In this document: positions 26,299 through 35,625 of the stretch, one piece after another
How the letters are laid out: every line of letters begins with the position of its first letter
Numbering within the stretch: position 1 is the first letter of the stretch
Assembly (NCBI GenBank): GCA_009836625.1
Contig: VXVC01000012.1
Span: 608,847-672,846, forward strand
Direction: 5' to 3'
DNA: 64,000 bases
From: Holophagales bacterium
GTDB taxonomy: Bacteria; Acidobacteriota; Thermoanaerobaculia; Multivoradales; Multivoraceae
The notes under the pieces: generated by a model
Seen by the model: only the letters and a program-made list of their open reading frames with translations
Database searches by the model: none
Told to the model about the DNA's origin: nothing
Position numbers and translations under genes: made by a program

Positions 26299-26324
26299 CA
26301 GGCGTCAAATGACCGTCGTATCGT
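26295..26324 (+). promoter_or_regulatory. Promoter of the toxin-antitoxin pair, apparently leaderless
   Basis: TTGACA at 26295-26300 and TATCGT at 26319-26324 are separated by 18 bases. The ATG of the antitoxin begins seven bases after the -10, so transcription should start at or one base before the A of the start codon. No Shine-Dalgarno is present, consistent with a leaderless mRNA. The GTC/GAC-rich sequence between and after the hexamers has repeated CAAATGAC/GAATGAC units that could be an autorepression site. Confidence 0.6.
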
Positions 26325-26330
26325 CGTCGA

Positions 26331-26816
26331 ATGACGAGAGGCGATGCCGCTGCCGTACTTGCGGGCTACGCGAACCGGGCCGAGTTGCCGACGACCGAGG
26401 CTGCCCGTCTGGGGGATCTGCTCGGGATCGAGGATGCCGCCGTCCTGAGTGACCTTGAACTCGCGCGCCGAGTCGGCGGCGGCCTGCATCCCGACGCGGC
26501 GACCGTGCTGATGGAGATTCTCGGCCGTGCGAACGTCGTCGGACCCGTGATCCCCGAGGCGACGCTGCGACGGGCTCGCAACGAGGCCAAGCCGCTGTCG
26601 AGAGAGATGAGCGAGCGGCTCTACGAGCTCAGCCGCATCGTCGAGGCCCTCAGCCGCTCGTACAAGGGGGACCGGGAGGGAATCATGGCCTACCTCACGG
26701 CACGCCATCCTCTCCTGGAAGGCCGGAGAGCGCTCGACGTCGCGTGCTCCAGCTCCGCCGGCGCGCGCCATGTGCTCGAACTGATTCACCGCGCCCAGGA
26801 CGGCATTCCCGTGTGA
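26331..26816 (+). CDS. Antitoxin of the Xre/MbcA/ParS toxin-binding family
   Basis: The 161-residue protein lies directly upstream of a RES-domain toxin. The C-terminal region has the toxin-binding signature SREMSERLYELSRIVEALSR, a small domain of about 50 residues (LTARHPLLEGRRALDVACSS), and a helical end (GARHVLELIHRAQDGIPV). The N-terminal half is less conserved and probably provides the DNA-binding helices. Such antitoxins block RES toxins by covering the active site and repress their own operon. Start chosen at the ATG seven bases after a good promoter -10. Confidence 0.88.
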   Translation: MTRGDAAAVLAGYANRAELPTTEAARLGDLLGIEDAAVLSDLELARRVGGGLHPDAATVLMEILGRANVVGPVIPEATLRRARNEAKPLSREMSERLYELSRIVEALSRSYKGDREGIMAYLTARHPLLEGRRALDVACSSSAGARHVLELIHRAQDGIPV

Positions 26817-27298
26817 CCGCGAGGCTTCTCGCGTCGCCGATGCGGGTGTATCGCATCGGCGACGCCGACGGGAAGTTCCCTGTGTGGAGCGCGGAAGGGG
26901 CGCGCCGCTACAACGGCCGATGGCATGAGTACGGCGCCGAGGTGATCCACGCCTCCCGGAACTACTCGACGGCGATGCTGGAGACACTGGTCAACTGGCC
27001 GTCGCCCGTACCCTCGAACCAGCACTTCGTCGAAGCGGTCATTCCCGCCGGAACGAGCTACGAGGTCGTCACGGCCGATGTTCTTCCCGGTTGGGAACGG
27101 CCGAACCTGGCGGCTTCGCAGCGCTTCGGCGGGGACTGGTATCTGGAACGCCGCAGCGTGCTGCTCTTCGTGCCGTCGGTAGTCGCGCGCCCGGAGAGTA
27201 ACGTCCTCATCAACACCCGCCATCCGGACTACGAGGGCCTGGGAATCGAGGTCGGTCTGGAGACGCCCGTGTGGTGGGATCAGCGGCTGTTCGCCTGA
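26813..27298 (+). CDS. RES-domain toxin (NAD-degrading type)
   Basis: The 161-residue protein shows the family's Arg-Glu-Ser pattern: Arg in YNGRWHEYG, Glu in AMLETLVNW and Ser in RRSVLLFVPS. It begins with MRVYRIGDADGKF, a typical RES start. Characterised members (such as MbcT) deplete NAD by phosphorolysis or hydrolysis, arresting growth. The GTG at 26813 overlaps the antitoxin stop by four bases; an ATG at 26840 is a possible alternative start but has no ribosome site. The catalytic residues appear intact. Confidence 0.88.
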   Translation: MTARLLASPMRVYRIGDADGKFPVWSAEGARRYNGRWHEYGAEVIHASRNYSTAMLETLVNWPSPVPSNQHFVEAVIPAGTSYEVVTADVLPGWERPNLAASQRFGGDWYLERRSVLLFVPSVVARPESNVLINTRHPDYEGLGIEVGLETPVWWDQRLFA

Positions 27299-27381
27299 TC
27301 GCTGCGACTGAACGTGACGCGCACCGCTGCTACGATCCGCGCTTCCGCGAACGACGACTGGATTGAATGAGGAGTCCAACG

Positions 27382-29358
27382 ATGGCGCGTCACGCCCTTT
27401 TGGCCCTCGTTCTCGCCGGGACTTCCGTGGCTCTCGGTCAGCCGCCGGCGGATACCGATTGGTCCGTCGTGACCGGTAACGACGCGAGTCAGCGGTACGC
27501 GCCGCTGGGGCAGATCGATCGGGACAACTTCGGAGAGCTCGAAGTCGCCTGGCGATGGTCGTCGCCGGACAACGAGTTGATGACCGGGGATGGCGAAACG
27601 ACGAGGCGGCGCATGGTGCCGCGGAATCACGAGGCGATTCCGATCAAGATCGGCGACCGGCTCTACGTCACGACCGGCTATGGGCAGATCGCGGCCATCG
27701 ACCTCGAGCGCGGGACGAGCCTCTGGACCTATGACCCACGGGCGTACGTTCACGGCCGGCCGACGAATCTCGGCTTCACGCACCGGGGCGCGGCGTACTG
27801 GAAGGACCCGGACCTGCCCGGCGAGGGCGGCCGGCTGGTGTGGGCGGGCGGCGATTCCTTCCTGCGCGCGGTGGACACGCTGAGCGGCGAACCCGTCGCC
27901 ACGTTCGGTGACGGCGGCGCCGTCGACCTCACCCTCGGCCTGCGCCGCGAGGTCTCGCGGCGGGTCTACAGCGTCAGTTCGCCTGTCACCCTGTGCCGCG
28001 ACGTCGCGATCGTCGGTTCTTCCATCTCGGACGGGCCGCGCGCGCCGGAAGCGGCGCCGGGCGACGTCCGCGGATTCGACGTGCGCAGCGGCGAGCAGCT
28101 CTGGACGTTCCATTCGATTCCGCAGCAGGGCGAACCCGGGCGCGATACCTGGGAGGGCGGTTCGTGGAAGTACAGCGGCAACACGAACGTCTGGACCCTG
28201 ATGAGCGCCGACCCGGAACTCGGCCTCGCCTACCTGCCGTTCGGCACGCCGACCAACGACTGGTACGGCGGACACCGCCTGGGCGACAATCTCTACGCCG
28301 AGTCGCTGGTCGCGGTCGACTGCGAAACCGGGGAGCGGCGCTGGCACTTCCAGACGGTTCACCACGGCCTGTGGGACTACGACCTGCCGACTCCGGCAAT
28401 CATCGGCGACATCGAGGTCGAGGGCCGCTCCATCCGGGCGGCGATGCAGCTCTCAAAGCAGGGCTTCCTCTACGTCTTCGACGCGGGCACCGGCGAACCG
28501 GTGTGGCCGATCCTGGAGCGCGAAGTGCCGCAGACCGGCATCGTCGGGGAACGGACATCGCCCACACAACCCTTCCCCACCAGGCCGCCGGCCTTCGAAC
28601 GCCAGGGCCTCGGTCCGGAGGATCTGATCGACTTCACGCCGGAACTCCGCGGCGAGGCGATGGCCATCCTCGGCCGTTACCAGTACGGGCCGATCTTCAC
28701 GCCGCCCACGGAGCGCGGCACGTTTCTGATGCCCGGCTACGGCGGCGGCGCGAGCTGGCCCGGCGGCGCCTTCGACCCGGAGACCGGCATGCTCTACGTG
28801 CCGTCCTTCACCTGGCCCGTCGTGAACACGCTGCGCAAGCCCGACGCGAACCGCTCGTCCTTCGACTACGTCGGCCGCATCACCAGCGATGTCCGGGGCC
28901 CGCGCGATCTGCCGCTGGTCAAGCCGCCCTACTCCCGGATCACCGCCTACGACATGAACCGTGGCGGGATCGCCTGGACCGTGCCCCTGGGCTACGGCCC
29001 GCGCCGGCATCCGGCGCTCGCCGGGCTCGACCTGCCTGCCCTCGGCTCGGGCGCCCGCGGCCACGTCGTGGCGACGAAGACGCTGCTGTTCGTGACCTCC
29101 GGCCGGTCGCTCGCCTTTCGCGGAGTCGACCGCGAGGCGACCGCCGAGGGCGCCGGACGCGACGACTGGCGGATCGAGACGCCGGCATTGCGCGCGTTCG
29201 ACAAGGCGACCGGCGAACTCGTCGGCGAGATCGAGTTGCCCGCTCACACCGACGGCAGCCCCATCACCTTCCTGCATCGAGGCCGGCAGTACCTCGTGTT
29301 CGCCCTCGGCGGCCGCGGCGCGGCCTTCGAGCTGATCGCCTACCGGCTACCCATCTAG
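27382..29358 (+). CDS. PQQ-dependent dehydrogenase, glucose-dehydrogenase-like group
   Basis: The 658-residue secreted protein has a short signal peptide (ALLALVLAGTSVALG) and a quinoprotein propeller (DWSVVTGNDASQRYAPLGQI, HRLGDNLYAESLVAVD). The probable catalytic Asp is in HHGLWDYDLPTP, as in membrane glucose dehydrogenase relatives. Unlike the enzyme at 12.4 kb it lacks the vicinal Cys pair. The ATG at 27382 follows AGGAG by about eight bases; an ATG 15 bases upstream overlaps that site and is less likely. It ends nine bases before a CocE-type hydrolase, so the two are probably co-transcribed. The substrate is a sugar or alcohol, not resolved. Confidence 0.85.
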   Translation: MARHALLALVLAGTSVALGQPPADTDWSVVTGNDASQRYAPLGQIDRDNFGELEVAWRWSSPDNELMTGDGETTRRRMVPRNHEAIPIKIGDRLYVTTGYGQIAAIDLERGTSLWTYDPRAYVHGRPTNLGFTHRGAAYWKDPDLPGEGGRLVWAGGDSFLRAVDTLSGEPVATFGDGGAVDLTLGLRREVSRRVYSVSSPVTLCRDVAIVGSSISDGPRAPEAAPGDVRGFDVRSGEQLWTFHSIPQQGEPGRDTWEGGSWKYSGNTNVWTLMSADPELGLAYLPFGTPTNDWYGGHRLGDNLYAESLVAVDCETGERRWHFQTVHHGLWDYDLPTPAIIGDIEVEGRSIRAAMQLSKQGFLYVFDAGTGEPVWPILEREVPQTGIVGERTSPTQPFPTRPPAFERQGLGPEDLIDFTPELRGEAMAILGRYQYGPIFTPPTERGTFLMPGYGGGASWPGGAFDPETGMLYVPSFTWPVVNTLRKPDANRSSFDYVGRITSDVRGPRDLPLVKPPYSRITAYDMNRGGIAWTVPLGYGPRRHPALAGLDLPALGSGARGHVVATKTLLFVTSGRSLAFRGVDREATAEGAGRDDWRIETPALRAFDKATGELVGEIELPAHTDGSPITFLHRGRQYLVFALGGRGAAFELIAYRLPI

Positions 29359-29367
29359 GAGTACCCC

Positions 29368-31293
29368 ATGAAACCGAAGACTGGATTCCTGACGCTCTGC
29401 TCCGTCCCGCTGCTGGCAACAGCCCTCGCCTGCGCGCCCGCCGGCGGCGACCTTCCGGCCGCCGGCGAGCACGCCGGCTTCGGGGCCTACACGCGGGAAG
29501 CGACCTATGACGGCGCCAACCGCCACTCCGTCTACGTGCCGATGCCCGACGGCGTGCGCGTCTCGGTCGACTACTTCATCCCGACAAGCGAAGGTGTCGA
29601 GGCGTCGGAGCCGCTGCCCACGATCCTCCACTACACCCGCTACACCCGGGCCTTCCAGATCGAGGACGAGGACGGCAACACGAGGATCTTCGCCCAGGCC
29701 GAGCAGGATCCGGTGCTGCAACACATGCTCCACCGGGGCTACACGGTCGCCGTCGCCGACGCCAGGGGCACCGGCGCCTCCTTCGGCGTCCACAACGGCG
29801 CTTTCTCGGTCGAGGAGACCGCCGACTCGTACCACATCATCGAGTGGATCGCCGCGCAGCCGTGGAGTGACGGCAACGTCGGCATGCAGGGCCGCTCGTA
29901 CCCGGGCATGACCCAGTACCAGGCCGCCACGCAGAGGCCGGCGGCGCTCAAGGCGATCTTCGCCGAGATGGCCGGGCCAACCCCCTACGACTTCGTCTTC
30001 CGGGGCGGCACGTACAAGAACGAGTTCATCGGCACCTGGGGCGCCGGCACGAAGGCGGCGGATCTCTCGACCCGGGCCGCGCCGGTCGACGACGACCCGG
30101 ACGGCTCGCTGCGCGACGCCGCGGTGGCGGAGCACGCCGGCAACCTGTGGGCGCACGAGATGCTGGCGGAAGCGGGCCCCGGCCTCCGCAACTGGAAGCT
30201 CGACATCGAGGACGGCAACCACGTGTCCTGGGACACGATCGGTACGAGCGACGACTGGACCGCGATCGATACGACCGGCATCGCGATCTACCACCTCGCC
30301 GGCTGGCTCGACATCTACGCCACCCAGCAGCCGATGGCCTTCGCCAACCTCCCGAACGCGTTGCAGAAGATGATGATCGGCCCCTGGATCCACAGCGGCG
30401 GCTACGGCGGCGACGTCCACAACGCCGAGTTCCTGCGCTGGTACGACCACTGGCTCAAGGGAATCGACAACGGCGTGATGGACGAAGCCCCGGTCCACTA
30501 CTACGTCATGGAAGGCAGCCACACCCTCCCGGACGACCCGCAAGTCGCGCTGAGCCTCGACGAGGAGCGGGCCGAAGACCCCGCGACCTGGACCGCGGCC
30601 GATACGTGGCCCCCGGCAGGCCTCTCGAACCGGCGCTTCGCGCTCGCCGGCGAGGGCACACTGAGCGCCGGTTCAGGCGGGGGCGCCGGCCGGGACGAGT
30701 ACACGGTCGACTACTCCTCCTCCGTCGGCTCCTTCTCCCGCTGGATGAACGGCCACGGCGCGAGCCGCCAGGACCGGCAAGGTACGACCTTCTTCGACGA
30801 GCGCTCTGCCGAGAACGCCAGGGCCCTTACTTACACTACCGGGCCGATGGCCGAAGCAATGACCATCGTCGGCCACCCCGTCGTCCATCTGTCCGTCACT
30901 TCGACCCACGACGACGGCGACTTCTTCGTCTACCTGGAGGAGGTCGACGCCGACGACCGCTCTCACTACGTCACCGAGGGCGCGCTGCGCGCTTCCTACC
31001 GAGCCGTCGGCGACGCGCCCTGGGACGACCTCGGTCTGCCCTTCCATCGCGGCCACGCCGAGGATCTCCAACCCCTGCCGGACGAACCCGTCGAACTCGC
31101 GATCGACCTGATGGCAACAGCAGTCACGATCGACGAGGGGCACCGCCTGCGGCTGACGATCGCCGGCGCCGACGCGGCCAACCACGCGCTCTACCCGGAT
31201 CCGGAGGGCGTTGACGCGCCGACCGTGACGATCCACCGGGGCGGCGACGACGGTTCCTGGCTGGACGTGCCCGTGGCGCCGCCAGCCCCGTAG
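29368..31293 (+). CDS. CocE/NonD family hydrolase, lipoprotein
   Basis: The 641-residue protein is a member of the X-Pro dipeptidyl-peptidase/cocaine esterase family (peptidase S15). It has a lipoprotein-type signal (LLATALAC), an alpha/beta hydrolase domain with ADARGTGAS and the nucleophile motif GRSYPGM, and the family's C-terminal jelly-roll region (residues about 460-635). Family members act as acyl esterases, amidases or peptidases. The ATG follows TAGGAGTACCCC. The location suggests a periplasmic or outer-membrane-anchored enzyme acting with the upstream PQQ dehydrogenase, but no shared pathway is evident. Confidence 0.88.
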   Translation: MKPKTGFLTLCSVPLLATALACAPAGGDLPAAGEHAGFGAYTREATYDGANRHSVYVPMPDGVRVSVDYFIPTSEGVEASEPLPTILHYTRYTRAFQIEDEDGNTRIFAQAEQDPVLQHMLHRGYTVAVADARGTGASFGVHNGAFSVEETADSYHIIEWIAAQPWSDGNVGMQGRSYPGMTQYQAATQRPAALKAIFAEMAGPTPYDFVFRGGTYKNEFIGTWGAGTKAADLSTRAAPVDDDPDGSLRDAAVAEHAGNLWAHEMLAEAGPGLRNWKLDIEDGNHVSWDTIGTSDDWTAIDTTGIAIYHLAGWLDIYATQQPMAFANLPNALQKMMIGPWIHSGGYGGDVHNAEFLRWYDHWLKGIDNGVMDEAPVHYYVMEGSHTLPDDPQVALSLDEERAEDPATWTAADTWPPAGLSNRRFALAGEGTLSAGSGGGAGRDEYTVDYSSSVGSFSRWMNGHGASRQDRQGTTFFDERSAENARALTYTTGPMAEAMTIVGHPVVHLSVTSTHDDGDFFVYLEEVDADDRSHYVTEGALRASYRAVGDAPWDDLGLPFHRGHAEDLQPLPDEPVELAIDLMATAVTIDEGHRLRLTIAGADAANHALYPDPEGVDAPTVTIHRGGDDGSWLDVPVAPPAP

Positions 31294-31334
31294 TGAACTT
31301 GTGAAGAACTTGAACAACTGGGAGTAAGCAAGAG

Positions 31335-32369
31335 ATGAAGTACGTACCGTTAGGCAAGTCGGGTCTCTACGTCTCGCAGCTTGCGTTGGGGGCAATGACG
31401 TTTGACCGGCACGATGGCATGTTCGGCAAGATGCTCGGCGGCACGGGCCAGGAGCTCGCCACACGCATGGTTGATTGCGCGATCGATGCCGGGGTGAACA
31501 TCTTCGACACGGCAAACATCTACGGCATGGGTGAGTCTGAAGTCATGCTCGGCAAGGCACTCGGTACTCGTCGCGGCGACGTCATCGTGGCGACCAAGTA
31601 CAACAACCCAATGGGAACCGGCCCCAACTCGATGGGCGCAGGGCGGATATCGGCGATACGGGAGTGCGAGAACAGTTTGCGTCGCCTTGGTACCGACTGG
31701 ATCGATCTCTATCAGGTACACAGTTTTGACTACACAACTCCACTTGAAGAAACGCTCCGGTCACTTGACGCGCTGGTGCAGCAAGGCAAGGTGCGCTACA
31801 TCGGTTTGTCGAACTATGCCGGCTGGCAGATAGCGAAGGCCGACGGCATCTCCCAACGGCTTGGTCTCGAACGGTTCTGCTCAGTGCAGGCGTACTATTC
31901 GCTTGTCGGTAGAGAGTTGGAAAGGGAGATCGTTCCAGCCGCCTTGGATTTGGGTCTCGGCATTCTCGTATGGAGCCCGCTGGCGAGCGGATTCCTGAGC
32001 GGCAAGTACTCTCGCGATACGGCCGCCGAAGGTCGGCGAGCCGCGGTCAGTCTGCCACCCGTCAATGAGGAACGGGGTTATGACATTGTGGAAGTGGTTA
32101 GGGAGATTGCCGAGGCGAAAGCAGCTTCCGTAGCGCAGGTAGCTCTAGCCTGGATGTTGCACAAGCAGGGCATTTCAAGCGCGATAGTCGGGGCTCGCAA
32201 TGAAAAGCAGCTAGCCGAGAATCTCGGTGCAGCTGACGTGGAACTATCAACGGCTGACATGGAGAAACTCGACGACGTAAGCGCGCTTGCGCCTGAGTAT
32301 CCAGGCTGGACCCCAGGGCTCAGTAAACGGGGTCAGGATATGGCTAGCAGGCTTGCGGATTTAGGTTAG
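31335..32369 (+). CDS. Aldo/keto reductase, atypical base composition
   Basis: The 344-residue NAD(P)H-dependent reductase has the voltage-gated potassium-channel-beta-like AKR signature: FDTANIYGMGESEVMLGKAL, IVATKYNN, RLGTDWIDLYQVHSFD and the GLSNYAGWQ motif. Catalytic residues are Asp, Tyr (IYG), Lys (TKY) and His (VHS). Compared with its neighbours it uses many AT-ending codons and has visibly lower GC from about 31,290 to 32,370. The gene and its flanks thus look recently acquired. The ATG is preceded by GGGAG. The natural carbonyl substrate is unknown. Confidence 0.9.
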   Translation: MKYVPLGKSGLYVSQLALGAMTFDRHDGMFGKMLGGTGQELATRMVDCAIDAGVNIFDTANIYGMGESEVMLGKALGTRRGDVIVATKYNNPMGTGPNSMGAGRISAIRECENSLRRLGTDWIDLYQVHSFDYTTPLEETLRSLDALVQQGKVRYIGLSNYAGWQIAKADGISQRLGLERFCSVQAYYSLVGRELEREIVPAALDLGLGILVWSPLASGFLSGKYSRDTAAEGRRAAVSLPPVNEERGYDIVEVVREIAEAKAASVAQVALAWMLHKQGISSAIVGARNEKQLAENLGAADVELSTADMEKLDDVSALAPEYPGWTPGLSKRGQDMASRLADLG

Positions 32370-32396
32370 CTGCTCGCTTGCCGACGCCGCGCGCGG

Positions 32397-34499
32397 TCAG
32401 CCGCTGAGACGGCCGCCGGCGGCCGCCGTCTCCCGCAGCAGCGGCGCGGCCTGCCACTGCTCGGCGTCGAAGCGGACGGCGTAGTCGTCGAGGACGTCGA
32501 CAATGCGGTCGAGGCCGAACTCGTCGGCCCAGAACATGGGGCCGCCGCGGTAGACCGGCCAGCCGTAGCCGTTGATCCAGATGACGTCGATGTCGCTGGC
32601 GCGCAGCGCGATGCCCTCCTCGAGGATCTTCGCTCCCTCGTTGACGGAGGAGAGCAGGCAACGGTTCAGGATCTCCTCGTCGCCGATCTCGCGCTGCTCG
32701 ATGCCCAGCCGGCCCGCCAGGGCGCGGGCGAGGTCCATGACTTCCGGGTCGGGCGCGGCGGCTCGCGTCGTCGTGTCGTAGACGTAGTAGCCGCGGCCCG
32801 TCTTCTGGCCGCGGCGGTCGCGCTCGCAGAGCATCTCGCGCAAGGTGCTGGAGGAGGATGTCTCCGCGCTCCAGCCGACGTCCAGACCGGCCAGGTCGCT
32901 CATGCGGAAGGGACCCATCGGCATGCCGAAGTCGTAGAGCACCCGGTCGATGTCCCAGGGCAGCGCGCCCTCGAGGACCAGACGATCGGCTTGCAGGCGA
33001 CGCTGGAACAGCATGCGGTTGCCGACGAAGCCGTGGCAGACGCCGACCAGGGCCGGCACCTTGCCGATGGCGCGGGAGATCGACATCGCCGTGGCGATCG
33101 CGTCGGGCGCGGACTTCTCGCCCCGTACGACCTCGACCAGCTTCATGATGTTCGCCGGGCTGAAGAAGTGCATGCCGACGACGTCCTCCGGCCGGCCGGT
33201 GACGCCGCCGATCTCGTTCACGTCCAGGTAGGAGGTGTTCGTGGCCAGTAGCGCGCCGGGCCTGGCTATCCGGTCGAGCTGGCCGAAGACACGCTTCTTC
33301 AGCTCCATGTCCTCGAACACCGCTTCGACCACGAGATCGCACTCGGCGAGCGCGTCCTGGTCGGTGCCGCCGTCGAGCAGCGCCATCCGCTCCTCGACCT
33401 GATCGGCCGTGAAGCGTCCTCGCGCGGCGCTGCGCTCGTAGTTGCTACGCACCGTGGCCAGGCCGCGGTCGAGAGCGTCGCGGTTCTGCTCGATGAGCGA
33501 GACGGGGAACCCGGCGTTGGCGAAGGCCATCGAGATGCCGCCGCCCATCGTGCCGGCGCCGAGCACGCCGACGCGGCGAATGTCGCGGACCGGTGTGTCG
33601 GCGGGGACGTCGGGGATCTTGCGCGCGGCACGCTCGGCGAAGAAGTAGTAGCGCTGGGCGCGAGACTGCGGGTCGGCATGGAGCGTCCGCGACAGCTCCG
33701 CCTCGCGGGCGAGCCCCTCGTCGAAAGGCAGCGCGGCCGCTGCCTCGACGCACTGAATGCAGATTTCGGGGGCGTTGAAGCCCCGGGTTCTGCGTGCGAT
33801 CCGGCGCCGGAACTCGTCGAAGATCCCCGGGTTCTCCCGGACGACGGCGCGGTGACTCTCGATGTCCCGGACCCGTGGCAGGCCGCGACCCTCGGCGACG
33901 GCGCGGAGGGCGAAGCGGAACGCGCCGGCTTCGAGGCCGCCTTCCCCTTCGCTGCCCGCCACTGCGTCGATCAGCCCCAGGTCGAGCGCCTCCGCGGCGG
34001 TGATGTGCTCGCCGCTCGTGATCATCTCGAGCGCCCGCGGCACGCCGACCAGGCGGGGCAGTCGCTGGGTGCCGCCGCCGCCCGGCAGGATGCCGAGCTT
34101 GACTTCGGGCAGGCCCAGGCGCGCGTTCCGGTCGGCGACCCGGAAGTGGCACGCCATCGCCATCTCGAGCCCGCCGCCCAGCGCGGTGCCGTGGATCGCC
34201 GCGACGAACGGCTTGGGCGACTTCTCGATCATTCGCCGGACCTCGTTCGTGTCCGGAGGCAGGCGCGGCTTGCCGAACTCGCGGATGTCGGCGCCGGCGA
34301 TGAACGTGCGGCCGCGGCAGACCAGGACGGCCGCCTGCATCTCGGAGTCGTCGGCTACTGCTGGCACGGCGGCCGCGAGCCCCTCGCGTACGTGCTGGCT
34401 CAGCGCGTTGACCGGGGGGTTGTCGATCCAGATCGCGCCGACGACTCCGAGTCCCGGCTCCTCGTGACGTTCGACCGCTACGGATTGGCTCAACTGCAT
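32397..34499 (-). CDS. Bifunctional enoyl-CoA hydratase / 3-hydroxyacyl-CoA dehydrogenase
   Basis: The 700-residue protein fuses an N-terminal crotonase domain (IAGADIREF, GTALGGGLEMAMACHFRVA, LGLPEVKLGILPGGGGTQ) with a 3-hydroxyacyl-CoA dehydrogenase. The latter has the NAD-binding motif VGVLGAGTMGGGI, MHFFSPANIMKLVE and the duplicated C-terminal domain. This is the FadB/FadJ multifunctional enzyme of fatty-acid beta-oxidation. It hydrates trans-2-enoyl-CoA and then oxidises the 3-hydroxyacyl-CoA. The thiolase partner is not in the window. The ATG at 34499 fits the family start. Confidence 0.93.
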   Translation of the reverse strand: MQLSQSVAVERHEEPGLGVVGAIWIDNPPVNALSQHVREGLAAAVPAVADDSEMQAAVLVCRGRTFIAGADIREFGKPRLPPDTNEVRRMIEKSPKPFVAAIHGTALGGGLEMAMACHFRVADRNARLGLPEVKLGILPGGGGTQRLPRLVGVPRALEMITSGEHITAAEALDLGLIDAVAGSEGEGGLEAGAFRFALRAVAEGRGLPRVRDIESHRAVVRENPGIFDEFRRRIARRTRGFNAPEICIQCVEAAAALPFDEGLAREAELSRTLHADPQSRAQRYYFFAERAARKIPDVPADTPVRDIRRVGVLGAGTMGGGISMAFANAGFPVSLIEQNRDALDRGLATVRSNYERSAARGRFTADQVEERMALLDGGTDQDALAECDLVVEAVFEDMELKKRVFGQLDRIARPGALLATNTSYLDVNEIGGVTGRPEDVVGMHFFSPANIMKLVEVVRGEKSAPDAIATAMSISRAIGKVPALVGVCHGFVGNRMLFQRRLQADRLVLEGALPWDIDRVLYDFGMPMGPFRMSDLAGLDVGWSAETSSSSTLREMLCERDRRGQKTGRGYYVYDTTTRAAAPDPEVMDLARALAGRLGIEQREIGDEEILNRCLLSSVNEGAKILEEGIALRASDIDVIWINGYGWPVYRGGPMFWADEFGLDRIVDVLDDYAVRFDAEQWQAAPLLRETAAAGGRLSG

Positions 34500-34583
34500 C
34501 GCTCGTTCTCCATGGGGACAGGCGCGGGGAGGATACCCGGCGGCTCGTATACTCCTGTCTCAGCCGATCCAGGAGATAGAACG

Positions 34584-35594
34584 ATGCCGAGATGCTGTCC
34601 GGGCCGTGTTCTGATGCCGACGTTCCTGCTCTTGCTCCTCGTCGCGGGAGCGGCTTTGGCCGAGGAGTGGACTGCTCCGCGCACGGCCGACGGCCACCCC
34701 GACTTCCAGGGCATCTGGGCCAACAACAGCGCGACGCCGCTCGAGCGGCCCAAGTCCTTCGGCGAGAAGGCGACCCTCACCGACGAAGAGCTCGCCGACC
34801 TCAAGCGCCGGCTCGAGGAGATCCGGGAGGGTTCCCAGGCCGGCGACCTGCTGGGCGACTACCTGATCCAGCGGGTGCTGGAGGATCCCGAGTTCCGCGG
34901 TTTCGACCAGGTGACCGGCAACTACAACTCGTTCTGGCTCGTCGACCGGGAACTCGACAACCGCACGTCACTCGTGGTGGACCCGCCGGACGGCCGCATT
35001 CCGGCCCTGACTGAGCGGGCGATGGAACGGATGCGGGCCGCGGTGGCTTACGGCGACGAGGTGCCCGCCGGCCCCGAGGACATGCCGGTCGCAGTCCGCT
35101 GCATCAGCTACGGCGTGCCGAACACCCTGGCCGGCTACAACAGCTACTTCCAGTTCTTCCAGACGGCGGACCACGTCGCGATCCTCCAGGAGCTGATCCA
35201 CGACGTGAGGATCATCCCGCTCGGAGAACCGGCGCCGCTGCCCGACGACCTGCGACTCTGGCACGGCAACTCCCGGGGCTGGTTCGAGGGTGACTCGCTA
35301 GTGGTCGAGACGACGCACTATTCCGAGGCCGGCAGCTCCCGGGGCCGGGCGACGGACAGTCTCAGGGTGGTCGAGCGCTTCACGCGCACCGGTCCCGAGA
35401 CGATCGAGTGGGAGATCACCTACGAGGACGAGGCGACCTGGGTGCGTCCCTGGACGATGATGATCCGGCTCGCCCGCACCGAGGATCCGATCTTCGAGTA
35501 CGCCTGCCACGAGGGGAACTACGGTTTGACGAACATCCTGTCGGGCGCCCGCGCTCAGGAGCGGGAAGCGGCGGCAACTGGCGGCGGTCAGTAG
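34584..35594 (+). CDS. Secreted protein of unknown function, YACHEGNY family (paralog 1)
   Basis: The 336-residue protein has a signal peptide (MPTFLLLLLVAGAALAEEW) and a globular domain seen again at 55.6 kb. Shared landmarks are DGHPDFQGIWANN, SLVVDPPDGRIPALT, FQTADHVAILQELIHDVRIIPL, RGWFEGDSLVVETTHY, ERFTRTGPETIEWE and the C-terminal FEYACHEGNYGL. These motifs are familiar from many hypothetical proteins in acidobacterial genomes, but I know of no assigned function. The conserved His and Cys in the final motif could be catalytic or metal-binding. The ATG has an AGGAGA site seven bases upstream. Confidence 0.82.
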   Translation: MPRCCPGRVLMPTFLLLLLVAGAALAEEWTAPRTADGHPDFQGIWANNSATPLERPKSFGEKATLTDEELADLKRRLEEIREGSQAGDLLGDYLIQRVLEDPEFRGFDQVTGNYNSFWLVDRELDNRTSLVVDPPDGRIPALTERAMERMRAAVAYGDEVPAGPEDMPVAVRCISYGVPNTLAGYNSYFQFFQTADHVAILQELIHDVRIIPLGEPAPLPDDLRLWHGNSRGWFEGDSLVVETTHYSEAGSSRGRATDSLRVVERFTRTGPETIEWEITYEDEATWVRPWTMMIRLARTEDPIFEYACHEGNYGLTNILSGARAQEREAAATGGGQ

Positions 35595-35625
35595 GACCGA
35601 CTCCGCGCCGTCGGCGAGCGCTTGG

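Noticed and set aside
35595-35625. CCGAC/GTCGG hairpin between convergent genes as a terminator
   Set aside because: Only five pairs and no U-tract on either strand.
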